A stretch of DNA of 7,072 nucleotides from Bacteroidales bacterium (GTDB lineage: Bacteria; Bacteroidota; Bacteroidia; Bacteroidales; WCHB1-69), in assembly GCA_028683685.1 (NCBI GenBank), contig JAQUHH010000122.1:1-7072 (forward strand), given 5' to 3'. Positions 5,258 through 7,072 of this stretch are shown one piece after another. Position numbers and translations under genes: made by a program. A model generated the notes under the pieces. It saw only the letters and a program-made list of their open reading frames with translations. It made no database searches and was not told where the DNA came from. Each line of letters begins with the position of its first letter. The first letter of the stretch is position 1.

Positions 5258-7072
5258 GTCGAAAAATTGAACTATTAGCCCCTGCCAAAAACTTAGAAAC
5301 TGCCATTGCTGCTATCCGACACGGTGCCGATGCGGTGTATATTGGGGCTGAAAATTTTGGAGCCCGAACAGCCGCTTCAAACTCCATGCAGGACATTGAA
5401 AAACTAGCCAAATATGCACATCAATACAATGCAAAAACATATTTAACGCTCAATACGCTTTTTTTCGATTCTGAAATAGAAGCGGGTATAAAGACGGCTT
5501 TCGCAGCCTACGAAGCGGGCGTTGACGCACTTATTATTCAAGATTTTGGATTAATTGAAGCGGGATTGCCTCCACTGCCTTTGCACGCAAGTACGCAAAT
5601 GCACAATTATTCGCTCGAAAGAATTAAATTTCTGGAAACTTCCGGGTTTTCCAGAGCTGTTCTGCCCCGAGAAATGAGCAAGACCCAAATCTCAGATATT
5701 GCAAAAAATACAAATATTGAATTGGAGTATTTTATTCACGGAGCATTGTGCGTTTCATACAGCGGCCAATGCTATATGAGTGCCTATTTAGGGGGAAGAA
5801 GTGCCAATCGCGGAAATTGCGCCCAACCGTGCCGCCTGCCGTACGATGTTTTGGACAAAGATATGCATTTAATTGATTCTCAGAAACATGCATTATCGCT
5901 CAAAGACCTAAATTTGGAAAAACACATTCCTGAAATTTTAGATGCAGGAGTTATGTCCCTGAAAATTGAAGGACGACTCAAAAGCATTCCGTATGTGACC
6001 AATATCGTAAGCCACTATCGGAAAATTTTGGACAATATCCTCGAAAACAACAGTAATTACCACAAAGCTTCCATCGGAAAAACCATTCACTCTTTTGTTC
6101 CAAATCCCAATAAAACCTTTAATCGTGGCTATACCAATTTAAATTTTTCGGGAAGAACTCCCCAAATTTACAATCCATTAAGTCCAAAGTCTTTAGGTGA
6201 ATTTATCGGAATTGTAACTGCCCAAAAAAGACATTCGATAAGCATTGACACCAGCCATAATTTTTCTAATGGAGATGGTTTATGCTATTTTGATTCAAAC
6301 GGAAATTTGCAAGGATTTACTGTCTATAAAGTGGAAAAAAACACCGTTTTTGGAGATGAAATTGAAGCGTGTCGTGTTTCTACAAAAATTTACAGAAATA
6401 AAGATGTTGAATTTGAAAAAATTCTAACAAACGAAAAAACCAAACGTCTCATTTCTTTTGATTTACAAATTGATTATAAAGATTTTTTAAACATAAAAGC
6501 CACCGATGAAGAGGACCATTTTGTAGAATATTTATCCGACAATAAATTTGAAATGGCAAACGATCCCCAAAAAGCACAAAAAACCATCGAAGAGCAGTTT
6601 TCAAAAACAGGAGACACCATTTTTAGCCTAAATAAAATTGATTTTTCAAATACAGAAATGCCTTTTGTGCGAATTTCTGACTTAAATAAAATGCGTAGAG
6701 AAATTTTGCAATTACTATTGGATGAACGAAGCAAAAACTACACTCGAGAAGAACCCACAAAAATGCAGGAAGATGCAAAATATCCGGAAGAAATAATTGA
6801 AAAATCGCACAATGTTCTTAATAAATATGCCCGAACATTTTTGGAAAAACGGGGCGCCGAAATAGTTTCGATGAGTGCAGAGCTGAATAATGATTTTAAA
6901 AATTTGCCATTAATGACCACTCACCATTGTCTGAAATTTGAATATGGACATTGTGAAAAATATCCAAATACTTCTATTCAATCGGATAAAGTGCCTGCTT
7001 ATTTGCAGCAAAATCAGCATATTTTCAAATTGAAATTTAATTGCAGGCAGTGTGTGATGCAAATTGAAAATC
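5254..7072 (+). CDS. U32-family protein (RlhA/TrhP-like RNA hydroxylation type), 3' end outside window
   Basis: An open frame of 606 codons runs off the right edge without a stop. The N-terminal barrel opens IELLAPAKNLETAIAAIRHG (5-24), then ADAVYIGAENFGAR (25-38) and HASTQMHNYS (111-120). The U32 signature EYFIHGALCVSYSGQCYMS (158-176) and RGNCAQPCRLPY (186-197) supply Cys166, Cys173, Cys189 and Cys193, of which some likely bind a 4Fe-4S cluster; LKIEGRLKS (236-244) closes the conserved core. A middle part (about 315-430) resembles the beta-rich insert of long U32 proteins. The tail has HHCLKFEYGHC (557-567) and FNCRQCVM (595-602), a four-Cys pattern found at the end of long Bacteroidota homologues, so few residues are probably missing. 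Although named peptidases, characterised members include RlhA (23S rRNA C2501 hydroxylation), TrhP (tRNA U34 hydroxylation) and UbiU/UbiV (ubiquinone hydroxylation). Length favours the RlhA or TrhP side; which one is undecided. The start overlaps the mgsA stop and is preceded by an A/G-rich stretch (GAAAAGAAAAAACA). Confidence 0.92.
   Translation, partial: MSRKIELLAPAKNLETAIAAIRHGADAVYIGAENFGARTAASNSMQDIEKLAKYAHQYNAKTYLTLNTLFFDSEIEAGIKTAFAAYEAGVDALIIQDFGLIEAGLPPLPLHASTQMHNYSLERIKFLETSGFSRAVLPREMSKTQISDIAKNTNIELEYFIHGALCVSYSGQCYMSAYLGGRSANRGNCAQPCRLPYDVLDKDMHLIDSQKHALSLKDLNLEKHIPEILDAGVMSLKIEGRLKSIPYVTNIVSHYRKILDNILENNSNYHKASIGKTIHSFVPNPNKTFNRGYTNLNFSGRTPQIYNPLSPKSLGEFIGIVTAQKRHSISIDTSHNFSNGDGLCYFDSNGNLQGFTVYKVEKNTVFGDEIEACRVSTKIYRNKDVEFEKILTNEKTKRLISFDLQIDYKDFLNIKATDEEDHFVEYLSDNKFEMANDPQKAQKTIEEQFSKTGDTIFSLNKIDFSNTEMPFVRISDLNKMRREILQLLLDERSKNYTREEPTKMQEDAKYPEEIIEKSHNVLNKYARTFLEKRGAEIVSMSAELNNDFKNLPLMTTHHCLKFEYGHCEKYPNTSIQSDKVPAYLQQNQHIFKLKFNCRQCVMQIEN

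Noticed and set aside
1..7072. Search for CRISPR repeats, insertion-sequence ends, tRNA or rRNA genes, phage or defence modules
   Set aside because: No repeated units, transposase motifs, cloverleaf-like sequence or defence-type protein domains were seen by eye; all long frames are explained by six recognisable chromosomal families.

Overview
The window looks like ordinary chromosomal DNA from a member of the Bacteroidota. The base composition is AT-rich. Start codons lack clear Shine-Dalgarno sequences. Several starts are preceded by the TAnnTTTG element typical of the Bacteroidota housekeeping sigma factor. The proteins (bacterial GH3, HemW without the fourth Cys, a long U32 protein with a C-terminal four-Cys tail) fit that phylum. 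The genus cannot be named from the sequence alone.

Layout, left to right. Positions 1-213 are an AT-rich leader with a likely promoter element at 181-188. A two-gene unit follows: a GH3-family adenylate-forming enzyme (214-1776) and, 7 nt later, a LysE/RhtB-type exporter (1784-2425). A 76-nt gap holds a near-perfect Bacteroidota promoter (TTTG, 20 nt, TATCTTTG) for a membrane-anchored transglutaminase-like protein (2502-3434). That gene converges on hemW (3438-4568, minus strand), with only 3 nt between the stop codons. A 203-nt divergent region (4569-4771) separates hemW from mgsA (4772-5257), which overlaps by 4 nt (ATGA) with a U32-family protein (5254 to beyond the right edge). The U32 reading frame runs off the window, but its C-terminal Cys motif is already present, so probably little is missing.

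How the genes may work together. The GH3 and LysE-like genes are probably co-transcribed; a GH3 enzyme would make an acyl-amino-acid or similar amide and the exporter could move an amino acid or conjugate, but this is a hypothesis. HemW (heme trafficking, radical SAM fold), MgsA (methylglyoxal bypass of glycolysis) and the U32 protein (a family that includes RNA hydroxylation factors) are housekeeping functions. I see no phage, insertion sequence, CRISPR array, tRNA, rRNA or defence system. The most interesting points are the GH3-exporter pair, the near-leaderless hemW promoter, and the translational overlap of mgsA with the U32 gene.
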